Part shown: positions 9,534 through 17,047 of the stretch, piece by piece | Numbering within the stretch: the stretch's first letter is position 1 | Layout: each line of letters starts with the position of its first letter | Source of the DNA: Alcaligenaceae bacterium | GTDB taxonomy: Bacteria; Pseudomonadota; Gammaproteobacteria; Burkholderiales; Burkholderiaceae_B | Assembly: GCA_029265335.1 (NCBI GenBank) | Contig: JAJUJN010000009.1 | Span: 1-17,221 of the forward strand | Reading direction: 5' to 3' | DNA: 17,221 nt | The notes under the pieces: model-generated | What the model saw: the letters and a program-made list of their open reading frames with translations, nothing else | Databases searched by the model: none | What the model was told of the DNA's origin: nothing | Made by a program: the position numbers and the translations under genes

Positions 9534-10336
9534 CAGAGGTCTACCGCACCGCGCTCGTTCAGGAGCGCGCGCGCCAACCGAGGCGCATCTGCCTCGACAA
9601 AGCGCGAGATGGGGGGTGCTTCGATCACATGATCTTCGTCGTGCAGATCGCTTTGGGACGCTTCGGTGGACGCTAGCAGAATCAGCTCCTCGCCGGCTTC
9701 CAGCGCCACTTTGCGCAGCTTGTCGCGCTTGGCCAGCACTTTGTTGCCGTATGCGCTGCGGGTGCCCGCGGCGCCCACATAACATGTCAAGCCACCCAAC
9801 AATGAGCCGCGTCGGTCGATGCACTCCTGGAGGATCTGGGCCCCCACGGCAATATTGGCCTCGGGCTGGAAAACGGCTTGCACGCCACCGTGCGGCTCGA
9901 AACGCTTGCGATGAATTCGGGTCATGACCTGCATCAGACCCTGGGCGCCCATATGGCTTTCGGCTTTCACATTGAAGCTCGACTCGATGGCCATCACGGC
10001 CAGCAGCAGGAGTGGGTCCAGCCCCATGCTTTCGCCCACCGCCCAGGCGGATTCCACCATGGTCTGCACCGACTGCAACGGCACTCGGTAGGTATCGACG
10101 ATGTATTGCTGCAGGCTCACCATTTGTTCAGCCATCATCTTTTCGGCTTGCACCACGTCGTCGCTGAGCTTGGGCGGAGCCGTGGCGGGCTCTTCCGCCA
10201 CAGCCGTGTGGGCGCCGAGAATCATCAGACATGAGCTCAAGGCCCAACCGCCTGCGCGCAACCAGCGCTGGGTGAACGATAACGAGGTGGCAGCCGGTCG
10301 GGCTGCATCATGAAGCCGAGATGAGGCATCGACCAT
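9533..10336 (-). CDS. Secreted lytic transglycosylase, SLT (family 1) domain
   Basis: Cleaves the N-acetylmuramic acid-N-acetylglucosamine bond of peptidoglycan with formation of 1,6-anhydromuramic acid, in the periplasm. 267 residues. An N-terminal signal peptide (Arg-containing n-region, hydrophobic stretch about 29-43, likely cleavage after AVA near 47) precedes the SLT domain with the catalytic Glu E118 in AIESSFN, GAQGLMQVM, and NIAVGAQIL. The usual YNAG element near the end of the domain reads CYVGAAG. The tail after about 215 is acidic and of unknown role. The start at 10336 was chosen because AGGAG lies 8 bases upstream and the signal peptide follows; the open frame upstream to 10519 looks non-coding. 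Coupled to the downstream FAD-domain gene. Confidence 0.9.
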   Translation of the reverse strand: MVDASSRLHDAARPAATSLSFTQRWLRAGGWALSSCLMILGAHTAVAEEPATAPPKLSDDVVQAEKMMAEQMVSLQQYIVDTYRVPLQSVQTMVESAWAVGESMGLDPLLLLAVMAIESSFNVKAESHMGAQGLMQVMTRIHRKRFEPHGGVQAVFQPEANIAVGAQILQECIDRRGSLLGGLTCYVGAAGTRSAYGNKVLAKRDKLRKVALEAGEELILLASTEASQSDLHDEDHVIEAPPISRFVEADAPRLARALLNERGAVDL

Positions 10337-10344
10337 GTCTAGCA

Positions 10345-10349
10345 CTCCT
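10345..10349 (-). promoter_or_regulatory. Ribosome binding site fixing the lytic transglycosylase start
   Basis: On the minus strand AGGAG lies 8 bases before the ATG at 10336. This strong site, together with the signal peptide that begins there, decides against a longer N-terminus starting at 10519. Confidence 0.8.
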
Positions 10350-10517
10350 GGAATAAACCGCACGCGCCCCCGGACCAACGCAGGAAGCGGGTATCCTTGG
10401 GGATCGGGAGGGTGAACATCAAGCGAAAGAAAAGCGTTGCTGCACCGGCGGAGAGTTCGCACGATGGCGGGCTGGCAAACACCAAACCCTAGGACTGGCA
10501 GCAACGCAACGGCCGCC

Positions 10518-10547
10518 ATTTTAGGTAGCGTTTTTGCTTGATAACAA
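10518..10547 (-). promoter_or_regulatory. Candidate promoter for the lytic transglycosylase / FAD-domain operon
   Basis: On the minus strand, TTGTTA (10542-10547), 18 bases, then TAAAAT (10518-10523). Transcription would start near 10511 and leave a leader of about 175 bases before the ATG at 10336. The spacing is acceptable for sigma70 and the region is AT-rich against a GC-rich background. Confidence 0.5.
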
Positions 10548-10703
10548 TCACAACCCCTAATATTACCCGGGTTTTAATCGTCTTTCTCGTCAGCTCACTG
10601 TCAGCTTGCAGGTTTCTCACACGACTCTCAGTCAAATCACAACTCGCCTTTCCTGCCGCTGTCACAACCTTCAACCCGACCCTCGCACTCACCACAGTCA
10701 CTC

Positions 10704-12116
10704 ATGAAATACCGAGACTTGCGCGACTTCCTCAATCAACTCGAAGCTCGCGGACAACTCAAGCGCATTGCTCCCGCCATCGACACCCATCTCGAAATGA
10801 CAGAGATCTGCGACCGCGTACTGCGTGCAGAGGGTCCCGCCCTGTTGTTCGAGAACGCACACACGCAAGGCCAGGCCTCCACCATGCCGGTATTGGGCAA
10901 CCTCTTCGGCACGACGCAACGGGTGGCCTGGGGTATGGGCGCCGCATCGGTGCAGGCGCTCCGGGAAGTGGGTGAGCTACTGGCTTCGCTACGCGAGCCC
11001 GAGCCGCCGCGCGGCTTGCGCGACGCCGTGGCCAAAGTGGGGATGTTGAAGTCCGCCTTGTGGGACATGGCGCCCAAGGTGGTGCGCTCCGCGCCCTGTC
11101 AGGAAGTGATCTGGGAAGGCAACGAGGTAGACCTGACCCGCTTGCCTATCCAATACTGCTGGCCCGACGATGTGGCGCCGCTCATCACCTGGGGCCTCAC
11201 GGTCACGCGCGGGCCGCGGCGCAAGCGACAGAACCTCGGCATCTATCGCCAGCAGCCCATCGCCCGCAACAAGCTCATCATGCGCTGGCTCGCCCATCGT
11301 GGCGGCGCACTCGACTTCCGCGATCATGCGGCTGCGCACCCCGGCGAACCCTTTCCGGTGGCGGTGGCGCTGGGGGCCGACCCAGCCACCACCTTGGGCG
11401 CCGTCACCCCGGTGCCCGACAGCCTGTCCGAGTATCAGTTCGCCGGTCTGTTGCGAGGTTCGCGCACCGAGGTGGTGAAAGCCATCGGCAGCGACCTGCA
11501 GGTGCCGGCCACCGCCGAGATCGTTCTCGAAGGCCATCTATTGCCGGCTGACCATGCACAGGCCAGCGGCCAGACCGTGCCGCAAGGGCGCCCCGGAGCC
11601 GGCTACGAAATGGCTCTTGAAGGCCCATACGGCGACCACACTGGCTACTACAACGAGCAAGAGTGGTTCCCTGTTTTTACGGTGGATCGGATCACCATGC
11701 GCCGCAATCCCATTTACCACAGCACCTACACCGGCAAACCGCCCGACGAACCCGCCGTTTTGGGGGTGGCGCTCAACGAGGTGTTTGTGCCCCTGCTGCA
11801 GCGTCAGCTGCCCGAAATCACCGACTTCTATCTACCGCCCGAGGGTTGTAGCTATCGTCTCGCCGTGGTGGCCATACGCAAACAATACGCCGGGCATGCC
11901 AAGCGCGCCATGTTTGGCATCTGGAGCGTGCTGCGTCAGTTCATGTACACGAAGTTCATCGTGGTGGTGGACGACGACGTGGATATCCGCAACTGGCAGG
12001 AAGTGGTCTGGGCCATGACCACCCGCATGGACCCGGTGCGCGATACCGTGCTGGTGAACAACACACCCATCGACTACCTCGATTTCGCCTCCCCGGAATC
12101 GGGCCTGGGCGGCTAA
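10704..12116 (+). CDS. ubiD: 4-hydroxy-3-polyprenylbenzoate decarboxylase UbiD, ended early by an in-frame TAA
   Basis: Prenylated-FMN-dependent decarboxylase of ubiquinone biosynthesis, partner of the UbiX flavin prenyltransferase. The N-terminus [15 protein letters not shown] (178-182), [15 protein letters not shown] (242-256), [13 protein letters not shown] (271-283), [12 protein letters not shown] (305-316), and [14 protein letters not shown] are all as in the family. The frame stops after 470 residues at GLGG. The same frame continues past the TAA for 41 more codons of recognisable UbiD C-terminus up to a TGA at 12240-12242, so the full-length protein would be 512 positions including the stop codon. 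No Shine-Dalgarno is visible before the ATG. Either the protein is truncated, the stop is read through, or the patch is a sequence error. UbiD identity is secure; functionality is not. Confidence 0.93.
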   Translation: MKYRDLRDFLNQLEARGQLKRIAPAIDTHLEMTEICDRVLRAEGPALLFENAHTQGQASTMPVLGNLFGTTQRVAWGMGAASVQALREVGELLASLREPEPPRGLRDAVAKVGMLKSALWDMAPKVVRSAPCQEVIWEGNEVDLTRLPIQYCWPDDVAPLITWGLTVTRGPRRKRQNLGIYRQQPIARNKLIMRWLAHRGGALDFRDHAAAHPGEPFPVAVALGADPATTLGAVTPVPDSLSEYQFAGLLRGSRTEVVKAIGSDLQVPATAEIVLEGHLLPADHAQASGQTVPQGRPGAGYEMALEGPYGDHTGYYNEQEWFPVFTVDRITMRRNPIYHSTYTGKPPDEPAVLGVALNEVFVPLLQRQLPEITDFYLPPEGCSYRLAVVAIRKQYAGHAKRAMFGIWSVLRQFMYTKFIVVVDDDVDIRNWQEVVWAMTTRMDPVRDTVLVNNTPIDYLDFASPESGLGG

Positions 12117-12242
12117 CTGTGGCTGGATGCCACGCTTAAATGTCCGTGCGAAACGCACCTCGAATGTGGACGCGAAATCGTGCGAGACCCGCAGGTGGTG
12201 CGCCGCGTGGATGAGCTCTGGCAGAAAATGGGCCTGGACTGA
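12114..12242 (+). pseudogene. ubiD: Severed C-terminal end of ubiD (in-frame TAA plus 41 codons)
   Basis: The in-frame TAA at 12114-12116 replaces what is normally a Lys in the conserved GLGxKMGLDAT motif. Downstream, LDAT, ET, and the region DPQVVRRVDELWQK still read as UbiD, so no frameshift is involved. Between the stop and about 12164, conserved residues are changed: two family Trp positions and one Gly have become Cys (family NKWPGET reads LKCPCET; REWG reads LECG). After that the reading looks ordinary again. Confidence 0.75.
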
Positions 12243-12265
12243 AGCCGGGGCTAAACTGAAGCCGG
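12238..12265 (+). repeat. Short direct repeat at the end of ubiD
   Basis: The 11-base word ACTGAAGCCGG occurs at 12238-12248 (covering the distal ubiD stop) and again at 12255-12265. It may be a small local duplication; no function is apparent. Confidence 0.4.
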
Positions 12266-12295
12266 CTCAGCGTTGAAGCGGCATGAATCGCGGGC

Positions 12296-12315
12296 GCCGA
12301 CGCTACTGCGTCGGC
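12296..12315. terminator. Hairpin between convergent ubiD and the YqjK-like gene
   Basis: A perfect 8-base-pair stem, GCCGACGC and GCGTCGGC, with a TACT loop, lies between two convergent genes. Flanking GGG/CCC can extend it past a one-base bulge. There is no T tract on either side, so it is a plausible but not textbook bidirectional terminator. Confidence 0.5.
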
Positions 12316-12383
12316 CCCTGAACGCCAGCTACCTACCGCCTGCGATGCTGGTCAATGCGCAAAGTGCCCCCCACTGGGCGCTC

Positions 12384-12734
12384 TCAGCGACGCCGACGGG
12401 CCATGCTCATGGCTTGGCCCACGGCCAGCGCCACTCCTACTGCGGTGAGCGCACGGCCCTTGCCAATACGGCCCAGCACCCAGGTGGCGGCCGAAGCAAC
12501 ACCGGGATAGCGCGTATACCAACCGGCCAGCTGTTCACCAGCCTGCACGAATGCGGACCCAGACCCGGTCTGGCTGGGCAGAAGCCCAGGCAAAACCTGA
12601 GCGATCAAAGACCGAGGAGTGAGCGAGGCTTGCACCTGCTGCACACCCAGTGTGACCTCGTAGCGCTGAATCTGAGCCCGCGCTTGCAGCAAGGCTTTGC
12701 GCACAACGCGATCGGAAGCAGTTTGGCGCTTCAT
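12384..12734 (-). CDS. YqjK-like small protein, third gene of a YqjD-YqjE cluster
   Basis: 116 residues. The N-terminal half is charged and helical, the middle is Ser/Gly-rich, and the C-terminal segment (about 90-110, ALTAVGVALAVGQAMSM) is weakly hydrophobic and ends in a basic ARRRR tail. I assign it by position and character rather than by a firm domain match. The ATG at 12734 overlaps the yqjE stop by four bases (ATGA), so translation should be coupled. A longer frame reaching 13028 exists but would read through yqjE on the same strand in another frame and was not used. Function unknown; likely membrane-associated. Confidence 0.7.
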   Translation of the reverse strand: MKRQTASDRVVRKALLQARAQIQRYEVTLGVQQVQASLTPRSLIAQVLPGLLPSQTGSGSAFVQAGEQLAGWYTRYPGVASAATWVLGRIGKGRALTAVGVALAVGQAMSMARRRR

Positions 12735-13192
12735 CGGGGGCCCTCCGCCGGTGGTTGGGGAGCGGCCGGATCTACCGGCCATGGAGCCGCGCCATAAGAA
12801 GGAGGTGGCGACGGGTGGGGCGCGAGCGCCTGCGCGTCGCGAGCCAGTTCCGCGCGCGTGAGCTCGAACGGGGCAGGTGCGTGGCGCAGCAGCGCAACGA
12901 CGCGCCACAATGCCAGCAAGCCCACGATCAGCCAGAAGAGAGCAACCCAGCCAAAGGCAGCCAAGCGATGCTCGGTATCCCAGAATGTGGCCAACACCCA
13001 GCCCGTGGCCACTAGAATCATCAGCCACAAAGCCAGCAGGCCGACCACGGCAAAGGCCGCCAACTGCGCCATCAGGCTGCGTTGTTCAGCCAGCTCGATG
13101 GAGAAGAGTTCGTAGCGCGTACGACCAGCCGCCACCAGCGTGGCGGCCAGAGCACGCACCGCCTCAGCGAGGGTTGGGGTGCCCTGAGCCAT
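12731..13192 (-). CDS. yqjE: YqjE-like phage-holin-family membrane protein
   Basis: 153 residues. An amphipathic N-terminal helix (1-40, ending in YELFSIELAEQ, a hallmark of the family) precedes two transmembrane segments at about 43-68 and 78-102, with a basic turn and a Pro/Ala-rich tail (125-152). Homologues accompany YqjD in many proteobacteria; their role is not established, with association to stationary-phase or osmotic stress in E. coli. It starts two bases after the yqjD stop and overlaps the next gene by four, so the three genes form one tight operon. Confidence 0.85.
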   Translation of the reverse strand: MAQGTPTLAEAVRALAATLVAAGRTRYELFSIELAEQRSLMAQLAAFAVVGLLALWLMILVATGWVLATFWDTEHRLAAFGWVALFWLIVGLLALWRVVALLRHAPAPFELTRAELARDAQALAPHPSPPPSYGAAPWPVDPAAPQPPAEGPR

Positions 13193-13194
13193 GC

Positions 13195-13527
13195 TCAGTG
13201 CCGTGAACGGGCGAGCAGCCCGACGACGACACCCGCCGCCAGCGCGACAGCCAGCGAGCGCCAGGGATTGTCGTGCACGTAGTCGTCGGTGGCCCGAGCA
13301 GCAGCACGACCACGCATGATGACCGCATCTTGGGCGTCGGTTACGCTGTTGCTCGCGCGGCGCAATGCCTCGAGTGCGGTTTCACGCAACTCGGCGGCCT
13401 TGTCGCCAGAAGCCGCTGCCGCCTCACGCAGCAAGGATTCGACCTGATCGAGGCCAACTTTGAGCTCGGCCATGAGGGCGTCGCGTGACGCATCGGAGAA
13501 TTCGGGACGAACTTTGGACCTAGGCAT
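13195..13527 (-). CDS. yqjD: ElaB/YqjD/DUF883 family membrane-anchored protein
   Basis: 110 residues. A long charged helix (about 12-80) is followed by the family signature DDYVHDNPWRSL (81-92) and a C-terminal transmembrane anchor (about 91-106) ending in RSRH. In E. coli, YqjD is an inner-membrane protein that binds ribosomes in stationary phase. The start at 13527 was preferred because GGAGGT sits just upstream; a GTG at 13533 lies inside that site. It is first of the yqjD-yqjE-yqjK-like operon and has a good promoter in front. Confidence 0.88.
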   Translation of the reverse strand: MPRSKVRPEFSDASRDALMAELKVGLDQVESLLREAAAASGDKAAELRETALEALRRASNSVTDAQDAVIMRGRAAARATDDYVHDNPWRSLAVALAAGVVVGLLARSRH

Positions 13528-13531
13528 GTGC

Positions 13532-13537
13532 ACCTCC
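13532..13537 (-). promoter_or_regulatory. Ribosome binding site deciding the yqjD start
   Basis: GGAGGT on the minus strand, four bases before the ATG at 13527. The upstream in-frame GTG (13531-13533) overlaps this site, so it is unlikely to be the start. Confidence 0.75.
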
Positions 13538-13565
13538 GTGCAAGGCGGTTTTGAAACTTTGACCT

Positions 13566-13593
13566 ATCATACCAGCGCTTCGGGCGCTCGCAA
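13566..13593 (-). promoter_or_regulatory. Promoter for the yqjD operon
   Basis: On the minus strand: -35-like TTGCGA (13588-13593), a 16-base spacer and -10 TATGAT (13566-13571). The start would fall near 13559, about 30 bases before the yqjD ATG. Confidence 0.6.
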
Positions 13594-13652
13594 CATCAGC
13601 GTAGGCCTACATTTCACGCTTCTTGGACCACCCCACGCGAGTCGCACAAACG

Positions 13653-14558
13653 ATGTTTTCCATTCTGTGGATTCCTGTCACCCTGGCCGCTGCTGCCGCC
13701 CAGACCGCGCGCAACGCCATGCAGCACCATCTCACCGCGGGTCTGGGCACGCTGGGCGCCACGCAAGTTCGGTTTCTGTACGGTCTGCCATTCGCAGCGC
13801 TGTTTCTGCTCGTCATCAGCATGGTCGAAGGCGTGTCGCCACCCGCACCCAACCGGGCTTTCTTGCTATATACGGTTTGGGGCGCGCTGGCGCAGATTGC
13901 AGCCACGGCGCTGATGCTGGCCGCCATGCGCCTGCGCAGCTTTACGGTGGCCATCACCTACATCAAAACCGAACCCATACAAGTTGCCATCTTCGCGTGG
14001 CTGGTACTGGGCGAACGGCTTCCCCTCCTGGGGTGGATGGCAGTCTGTGTGGCCACGGCAGGCGTGATCGTGATGTCGCGACCCACACCATCTACGGCCC
14101 CCAGCGCCGCGCCCTGGTGGCCCGCGATGCTCGGCTTGTTGTCGGGGGCAGCCTTCGCCCTGGCCTCCGTGGGCTTTCGCGGCGCCATCCTGGCGCTGGA
14201 AACCGGTTCGCCGCTCTTGCGCGCCAGCACCAGCCTCACTTGGGGCCTGGCTCTGCAGGCGCTGGTGATGTCGATAGGCTTGCTGATCTGGCATCGCGAA
14301 GCCCTGTTCGGCAGCTTTCGAGTGTGGAAAGCTTCGCTCTTCGCCGGTTTCATGGGCGCTTTTGCGTCACAATGTTGGTTTCTGGCGTTTGCGCTCACCA
14401 GCGTCGCCAACGTGCGCACCTTGGGCCTGGTAGAAGTCCTCTTCGCTCAAGTGGCCTCCCGCCGCCTGTTCTCGCAGGCTCTGCAAACCCGAGAACGCAT
14501 CGGCCTCATTTTGGTGGTGGCAGGCGTCGCCCTGCTGGTGGGCATGGTGCTGCGCTGA
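13653..14558 (+). CDS. EamA/DMT superfamily transporter
   Basis: 301 residues, mostly hydrophobic, with about ten predicted transmembrane segments in two EamA halves (about 5-140 and 155-300), the usual DMT architecture. The second-half ending, LGLVEVLFAQVASRRLF, fits the conserved end of EamA domains (typically P-x-E-x-L in helix 9), although the proline is not present. Located in the inner membrane; the substrate cannot be predicted, amino acids and other small metabolites being usual for the family. The ATG at 13653 is taken; a TTG at 13623 is possible and neither has a clear Shine-Dalgarno. Only 24 bases separate it from dacB, so co-transcription is likely. Confidence 0.88.
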   Translation: MFSILWIPVTLAAAAAQTARNAMQHHLTAGLGTLGATQVRFLYGLPFAALFLLVISMVEGVSPPAPNRAFLLYTVWGALAQIAATALMLAAMRLRSFTVAITYIKTEPIQVAIFAWLVLGERLPLLGWMAVCVATAGVIVMSRPTPSTAPSAAPWWPAMLGLLSGAAFALASVGFRGAILALETGSPLLRASTSLTWGLALQALVMSIGLLIWHREALFGSFRVWKASLFAGFMGAFASQCWFLAFALTSVANVRTLGLVEVLFAQVASRRLFSQALQTRERIGLILVVAGVALLVGMVLR

Positions 14559-14582
14559 TCCCTGCTTTTTCTTGGGTTGTTC

Positions 14583-16184
14583 ATGGTGTTTTCCCGTTTT
14601 TTCCCACGCCGCAAACCCCGTCTGGCTCTGGCCCTGCTGACCGCCCTACTGGCTGCCTGCTCCACGCCAAACAATCTGTCACAGACCGACCCATCCCCGC
14701 TTTACGGCCCCGATGGTGGCGAGCCCACCTCGAGTCTGCAGTTGCGCATGGCCGACGACGTGGTAATGCGCGGGTCGGCAGTGGTTCGTCCCACTCGAAA
14801 TTGGCAGCAGGCCGCTATTACCCAGGTCTCGGCCCTGCCCGGCGAACTTCTCGACGACTGGCGCCGCGCGCGCCTCGACGACGGCAGCCTGTCGCTCGTG
14901 GTGATGGAAGTGGGGCAATCACCCTGGATCGCGATCAACCCGCTCACTCCCCGCAACCCCGCTTCTCTCATGAAGCTGGTCACCACCTTTGCCGCACTCG
15001 AAGGCCTGGGGGCCAACCATCGCTGGTACACCGAGCTGCACACCGACCCCCAAACCGTCATTACGCGGGATGGGCATCTGGCGGGTCCTCTCTACCTCAA
15101 GGCGGGCGGCGACCCCGAGCTGCAGATCGAGGATGTCTGGCGATTGTTTCGAGAATTGCGGCTCAAAGGCGTGCGCAGCCTGGAAGATATTGTGATCGAT
15201 CGGTCGATCTTCGGCGACGTGGCGATCGACCCGGGCGCTTTCGACAATGCGCCCGACCGCGTCTACAACGCGAGCCCGGATGCCCTCACCATCGGCTACA
15301 ACGCTACCCGGTTGAGTTATTGGCCCGACCCTGGCACAGGTGAGTGGCAAGTTGCGCTCGATCCCGAATTGCCAAACCTGCGCGTAAACAACCAGATTCA
15401 GTCACGCAGGGGCGCCTGCCAAGGTACCCGGGCCGTGCAGCTGCAACCGGGTCGAGCGGCCGACGGCACCCCCTCGCTCACCCTGAAAGGCACTCTGCCC
15501 AGCAGTTGCGATCCCTTTCAGCATTACCGACTGCTGCTGCCTCCGCAGGAGCACGCCGAACAGGTCATACGGCGCATCTGGCAACAATTGGGTGGGGAGT
15601 TGCGCGGCAACATCGTGAATGGCCGCATGCCAGCCACCACCCAGCTGCAGGCCCGCCACGAGTCGCCCGCGCTGGCCGACATTATTCGGTCGATCAATAA
15701 GTCGAGCAATAACGTGATGGCGCGCCTCACCTTGCTGGCGCTGGCCGCGGAAGCCAGCCCTGCACCAGCCACGCCAGACACGGCACGGGCTGCCCTGCAG
15801 TCGGTATTGCAAGAGCAAGGGCTCGACTTTTCGGAACTCTTTGTTGAAAACGGTTCGGGCCTGTCGCGCCACGCTCGGGTAGCCGCCGGCAGCCTGGCCG
15901 ACCTGCTCGAAGCTGCCTGGTTTTCTCCGCGCATGCCGGAGTTTGTGTCGTCGCTGGCCATTGCCGGAGCCGATGGCACCGTGCGCAGGCGCTGGCGTGG
16001 CGACGCCGCTGCCGGGCGCGCCCACCTCAAAACGGGCACCCTCCGCGACGTGAACGCGCTGGCCGGCTATGTGCAGGCTGACAGCGGGCGGCGCTTCATC
16101 CTGGTGAGCTTGGTCAACGATGCCCAAGCGTACAATGCCCGCCAGTTCATCAATACGCTTGTTCTCTGGCTGTCGCGGCAATGA
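14583..16184 (+). CDS. dacB: D-alanyl-D-alanine carboxypeptidase/endopeptidase, PBP4 type (peptidase S13), probable lipoprotein
   Basis: Low-molecular-mass penicillin-binding protein that trims or cleaves peptidoglycan peptides. 533 residues with all three active-site motifs: SLMK (128-131, nucleophile S128), SNN (375-377), and KTGT (483-486). The large insert between SxxK and SNN is typical of PBP4; C279 and C309 may form a disulfide. The N-terminus has basic residues (RRKPR), a hydrophobic stretch, and the lipobox LAAC with C26, then Ser-Thr, which suggests export, lipidation and outer-membrane sorting. E. coli DacB is a soluble periplasmic protein, so this anchor is a difference. The ATG at 14583 was chosen over a TTG two codons earlier. 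The stop overlaps the next gene's start by four bases. Confidence 0.94.
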   Translation: MVFSRFFPRRKPRLALALLTALLAACSTPNNLSQTDPSPLYGPDGGEPTSSLQLRMADDVVMRGSAVVRPTRNWQQAAITQVSALPGELLDDWRRARLDDGSLSLVVMEVGQSPWIAINPLTPRNPASLMKLVTTFAALEGLGANHRWYTELHTDPQTVITRDGHLAGPLYLKAGGDPELQIEDVWRLFRELRLKGVRSLEDIVIDRSIFGDVAIDPGAFDNAPDRVYNASPDALTIGYNATRLSYWPDPGTGEWQVALDPELPNLRVNNQIQSRRGACQGTRAVQLQPGRAADGTPSLTLKGTLPSSCDPFQHYRLLLPPQEHAEQVIRRIWQQLGGELRGNIVNGRMPATTQLQARHESPALADIIRSINKSSNNVMARLTLLALAAEASPAPATPDTARAALQSVLQEQGLDFSELFVENGSGLSRHARVAAGSLADLLEAAWFSPRMPEFVSSLAIAGADGTVRRRWRGDAAAGRAHLKTGTLRDVNALAGYVQADSGRRFILVSLVNDAQAYNARQFINTLVLWLSRQ

Positions 16185-17047
16185 ACCTGATCTGGCTGAA
16201 ACCCTGGGAGTTCTCACCCACGCTCATCGTGGTGTTCACGATCACCATCGTGCTCTACCTGCGGGGGGTGAAGCGGGTGCCAGTACGCGTGAACACGGTG
16301 CGCCAGGTGCTGTTCTGGATCGGCATGATCATGCTGTATTTGTCGCTGCACACGCGCCTCGATTACTACGCCGAGCGCATGTTCTTCGTGCACCGGATCC
16401 AGCACCTGGTCTTGCATCATCTCGGGCCTATTCTGCTGATGTCGGCCTATCCTGGCTCCACGCTGCGCGCTGGCCTGCCTACGGCCTGGCGCCGGTGGCT
16501 GTACCGATTCCGACAAAAGCCGCTCGGTCGCTTCATCGAGGGCACACTCACCAACCCTTTGCTGGTGTCACTGGCTTTCGTGTTCTTGGTGTTGGTGTGG
16601 CTTTTGCCCACGGTGCAGTTCTATTCCATGCTCGACTGGCGCCTCTACCGCCTGATGAACTGGTCGGTCGTGATCAGCGGCATACTGTATTGGAACCTGA
16701 TTCTCGACCGTCGGCCGAGCCCGCCCGCGGTGATGCGGCCGGGCATGCGCATACTCTCGCCGTTTCTTACCATGACGCCGCAAATGATCGCCGGCGCCAT
16801 CCTCACCTTCAGCGAGCGCGACTTCTACCCTGTATACGATGTGTGCGGCCGGGCCCTCGATTACAGCGCCCAGTTCGATCAGAACCTGGGCGGGCTCATC
16901 ATGTGGGTGCCGGCCGGTACCGTGGAAGTGGTGGGCGGCATGATTGCGTTGCGCACCCTCATGCGCCTATCGGCCAAAGGTAGACTGCGCGACCGGCGTC
17001 AGCCGGTGCCGCCTACGGTGAGCCCGTCGATGCGCAAGGTAGGCTGA
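16181..17047 (+). CDS. Cytochrome c oxidase assembly factor, Caa3_CtaG type
   Basis: 288 residues with about seven transmembrane segments. The signature [13 protein letters not shown] (71-83) holds four histidines, and a second conserved zone is [14 protein letters not shown] with the following ERDFYPVY. This is the Bacillus CtaG-like family (Caa3_CtaG), implicated in maturation of the copper-containing oxidase; it is unrelated to the Cox11-type protein also called CtaG. A basic tail (KGRLRDRRQ) and about ten further residues end the protein. Starts by ATGA overlap with the dacB stop, so expression follows dacB. Its 3' end overlaps the opposing tldD gene. Confidence 0.87.
   Translation: MNLIWLKPWEFSPTLIVVFTITIVLYLRGVKRVPVRVNTVRQVLFWIGMIMLYLSLHTRLDYYAERMFFVHRIQHLVLHHLGPILLMSAYPGSTLRAGLPTAWRRWLYRFRQKPLGRFIEGTLTNPLLVSLAFVFLVLVWLLPTVQFYSMLDWRLYRLMNWSVVISGILYWNLILDRRPSPPAVMRPGMRILSPFLTMTPQMIAGAILTFSERDFYPVYDVCGRALDYSAQFDQNLGGLIMWVPAGTVEVVGGMIALRTLMRLSAKGRLRDRRQPVPPTVSPSMRKVG

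Larger units (their letters stand above)
10337..10703. other. Intergenic region between the divergent lytic transglycosylase and ubiD genes
   Basis: These 367 bases hold no convincing gene. The side next to 10336 contains the minus-strand leader with its ribosome binding site. The middle holds a minus-strand promoter (10518-10547), and 10541-10703 forms a C-rich, G-poor ubiD leader. The first part is open in frame with the lytic transglycosylase, but its translation resembles no protein domain and lacks a ribosome binding site. Confidence 0.7.

Noticed and set aside
10337..10519. N-terminal extension of the lytic transglycosylase by 61 codons
   Set aside because: A strong AGGAG precedes the ATG at 10336, the signal peptide begins there, and the extension would start inside the candidate -10 element.
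12735..13028. N-terminal extension of the YqjK-like protein through yqjE
   Set aside because: The extra part overlaps yqjE in a different frame and does not look like protein; the ATGA overlap at 12734 gives a normal operon start.
13460..15343. A 627-codon plus-strand frame running through the DMT transporter and dacB in another frame
   Set aside because: The transporter and the PBP4 motifs are unmistakable in their own frames; this one is Arg/Pro/Ala-rich with no recognisable domain.
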